7,302 nt of DNA from CAZCWX01 sp964502465 (GTDB taxonomy: Bacteria > Desulfobacterota > Binatia > Bin18), in contig CAZCWX010000510.1 of NCBI GenBank assembly GCA_964502465.1, forward strand, positions 1 through 7,302, written 5' to 3'. Made by a program: the position numbers and the translations under genes. Within the stretch, counting starts at the first letter, position 1. Each line of letters opens with the position of its first letter. Of the stretch, positions 5,877 to 7,302 are shown piece after piece. Under the pieces are notes generated by a model that was not told where the DNA came from, ran no database searches, and saw nothing but the letters and a program-made list of their open reading frames with translations.

Positions 5877-6995
5877 ATGGTAGTTGGGATTCCCAAGGAA
5901 ATCAAAGCTGAAGAGACGCGCGTAGCCATCACTCCGAGTGGGGTAGCGGCACTGGTGGCCCATGGCCACACCGTGTTGGTCGAGCAGGGAGCAGGCGCAG
6001 GCAGCAGCATCTCTGATGAACAGTACCAGGCTGCCGGTGCGCGCCTGCTTGCCTCGGCAAAAGCGCTGTGGGAGCAGGCACAGTTGATTCTCAAGGTGAA
6101 GGAACCTCTTCCTGCGGAGTATCCTTTTCTTCGTCCGGGATTACTGATCTTTACCTACCTGCATCTTGCGGCAGAGGAGATGTTGACCCGGGTTCTCCTC
6201 GATCAACAGGTTACTGCTCTCGGATATGAAACCATCCAACTCGATGATGGCTCTTTGCCGTTGCTCGCGCCGATGAGTGAAGTAGCAGGTCGATTGTCCA
6301 TTCAAGTTGGCGCCTGGTGCCTCCAGGCACAAAATGGTGGTCGCGGTATCTTGCTGAGTGGCGCTTCAGGGGTCAAACCAGGGTACGTGGTCATTATCGG
6401 TGGTGGCATTGCGGGCGCAAGTGCCTGTCAAGTTGCGGTGGGCATGGGCGCACGGGTGAGCATTCTTGATGTCAATCCGGCACGCTTGCGATACATCCAT
6501 GACGTTTTGCATGGCCATGTGACGACCGTCATGTCCAACCGGGCCAATATAGAAGAAGAAGTCATTGCTGCCGATTTGGTGATTAGTTCTGTGTTAGTAC
6601 CAGGTGCGCGCACGCCGAAGTTGCTCTCACGTGCACTGTTTCGTGCGATGAAGCCTGGTACGGCATTTGTGGACATTTCCATCGATCAGGGCGGCAGTGC
6701 AGAAACGTCACGCCCGACTGCGCATCACGGTCCCATCTACCGTGAGGAAAGTGTGGTGCACTATTGTGTGACTAATATGCCAGCCATTGTGCCACACACT
6801 TCGACGTTCGCGTTGACCAATGTGACGCTGTCCTATGCGCTTGAACTGGCAGATAAAGGGGTACACGCATTGCGTGATAATCCAGCCTTACAGCGTGGGC
6901 TGAACACGATCCAGGGTCACGTTACCCATCTTGGAGTAGCAACGGCGTTCGGCTTGCCGTGTGCGGATGTTGATGCGTTGTTTGTAAAAATCTGA
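5877..6995 (+). CDS. ald: Alanine dehydrogenase (NAD-dependent)
   Basis: Ald reversibly deaminates L-alanine to pyruvate and ammonia with NAD. Some members also reduce NADH with glyoxylate to make glycine. From ATG 5877 the product is 372 residues, close to the family norm. Counted from that Met, the residues known from the Mycobacterium tuberculosis enzyme fall at the same numbers: Arg15, Lys75 (LKVKEP), His96 (TYLHLA), Asp198 at the end of the Rossmann beta-alpha-beta unit (GGGIAG to SILD), and Asp270 (SIDQGG). APMSEVAGRLS (131-141), VLVPGARTPKLL (239-250) and NMPAIVPHTSTFALTN near 300 are further signatures. ATG 5868 would add three residues. More upstream frame extends to 5805 but overlaps folD and is not conserved in style. 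No Shine-Dalgarno precedes 5868 or 5877. The spacer after the gene has no clear intrinsic terminator. Context with folD and gcv hints at a glycine/glyoxylate role, but ordinary alanine metabolism is equally possible. Confidence 0.95.
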   Translation: MVVGIPKEIKAEETRVAITPSGVAALVAHGHTVLVEQGAGAGSSISDEQYQAAGARLLASAKALWEQAQLILKVKEPLPAEYPFLRPGLLIFTYLHLAAEEMLTRVLLDQQVTALGYETIQLDDGSLPLLAPMSEVAGRLSIQVGAWCLQAQNGGRGILLSGASGVKPGYVVIIGGGIAGASACQVAVGMGARVSILDVNPARLRYIHDVLHGHVTTVMSNRANIEEEVIAADLVISSVLVPGARTPKLLSRALFRAMKPGTAFVDISIDQGGSAETSRPTAHHGPIYREESVVHYCVTNMPAIVPHTSTFALTNVTLSYALELADKGVHALRDNPALQRGLNTIQGHVTHLGVATAFGLPCADVDALFVKI

Positions 6996-7058
6996 ACTTC
7001 ATGAAACAGACGGTGAAATATTCAGTGGGAGTGCATTCAGGTTGAACGCTGCAAGCCC

Positions 7059-7128
7059 TGTCATCCTGAGCGGAGCGAAGGACCTCGGTTTCCTGAGAGA
7101 TTCTTCGGCCTGCGGCCTCAGAATGACA
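7059..7128. repeat. 70-bp imperfect palindrome, dispersed intergenic element type
   Basis: TGTCATCCTGAG at 7059-7070 is matched by CTCAGAATGACA at 7117-7128, which is its reverse complement except for one base. A second inner pair is CGAAG at 7076-7080 with CTTCG at 7103-7107. The whole can fold as a long hairpin. Sequences of this wording (TGTCATCCTGAGCGGAGCGA and its partner) are, from memory, a common dispersed intergenic repeat in many unrelated environmental bacterial genomes, where they often yield spurious short ORFs. No transposase is encoded, so it would be a non-autonomous or REP-like element. It lies between the convergent ald and the right-edge gene and could help end transcription, although there is no T run. 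Confidence 0.7.
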
Positions 7129-7213
7129 GCTCTGAAAGGCATAAACTGATTCAAACTGGTCCTGACATATCTGACAGGTCGAGTCTGGAATTTTACAGAT
7201 CAAGGGTGCGGGC

Positions 7214-7302
7214 CTACACCTTCTGCGCTCGTTCCACCACCGATGCCAGCTGTTTCACCAGTTCGAGCCCCTTTCCGTCGGCTGCCTCTGTGCCCATCTG
7301 TT
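7214..7302 (-). CDS. C-terminal fragment of an unrecognised protein
   Basis: An open frame enters from the right edge on the minus strand and stops at TAG 7216-7214. It shows 28 residues, beginning QMGTEAADGKG and ending LASVVERAQKV, with an amphipathic helical look. Third-position GC bias (GAG, GTG, CTG, CAG codons) resembles real coding sequence. Too little is visible to name a family. It is convergent with ald, and the 218-bp gap between them holds the 70-bp palindrome and otherwise nothing recognised. Confidence 0.5.
   Translation of the reverse strand, partial: QMGTEAADGKGLELVKQLASVVERAQKV

Noticed and set aside
7161..7178. Small hairpin CCTG to CAGG as the ald terminator
   Set aside because: Only six of the outer seven base pairs form, with a mismatch and no T run. 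It is too weak to support.
6922..7203. A 93-codon minus-strand open frame across the ald end and the spacer
   Set aside because: Most of it translates the 70-bp palindrome and the reverse of ald. Such frames are a known artefact of this repeat type.

Overview
The window (about 55% GC by eye) reads as a bacterial chromosomal segment carrying one-carbon and glycine metabolism genes. No rRNA, tRNA, CRISPR array or transposase gene is visible. The P-protein of the glycine cleavage system is split into two subunits (gcvPA and gcvPB). Together with the style of the intergenic repeats, this suggests an uncultured soil, sediment or aquatic lineage near the former Deltaproteobacteria, Binatota, NC10 or Tectomicrobia. 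That placement is an impression, not something the sequence proves.

Layout: (1) 2-280, plus strand: the C-terminal end of a TPR protein, probably of the adenylate/guanylate cyclase-TPR type. (2) 278-438: a degenerate repeat with 7-nt period that fills the convergent gap. (3) 429-5814, minus strand, read right to left: folD, gcvT, gcvH, gcvPA, gcvPB. The four gcv genes are tightly packed, with gaps of 17, 6 and 18 bp. folD is separated from gcvT by about 110 bp that consist almost wholly of 7-nt-period repeat. (4) 5815-5876: a short divergent promoter region. (5) 5877-6995, plus strand: alanine dehydrogenase, possibly a leaderless message. (6) 6996-7213: a spacer holding a 70-bp imperfect palindrome of a dispersed intergenic type. 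(7) 7214-7302, minus strand: the C-terminal end of an unrecognised protein.

How the genes work together: GcvPA/GcvPB decarboxylates glycine and loads an aminomethyl group on the lipoyl arm of GcvH. GcvT transfers the one-carbon unit to tetrahydrofolate, giving methylene-THF and ammonia. FolD interconverts methylene-THF and 10-formyl-THF. Alanine dehydrogenase makes or breaks alanine and, in some characterised homologues, also aminates glyoxylate to glycine, which would feed the cleavage system. The L-protein (dihydrolipoyl dehydrogenase) and formate-THF ligase are not in the window.

The least ordinary signal is a set of three heptanucleotide-periodic arrays (278-438, 1897-2008, 4847-4965) at gene boundaries. 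They supply the stop codons of four genes and, in gcvPB, are translated as an N-terminal extension. gcvPA and gcvPB also lie in the same reading frame, separated by a single in-frame TAG that sits inside one of these repeats.
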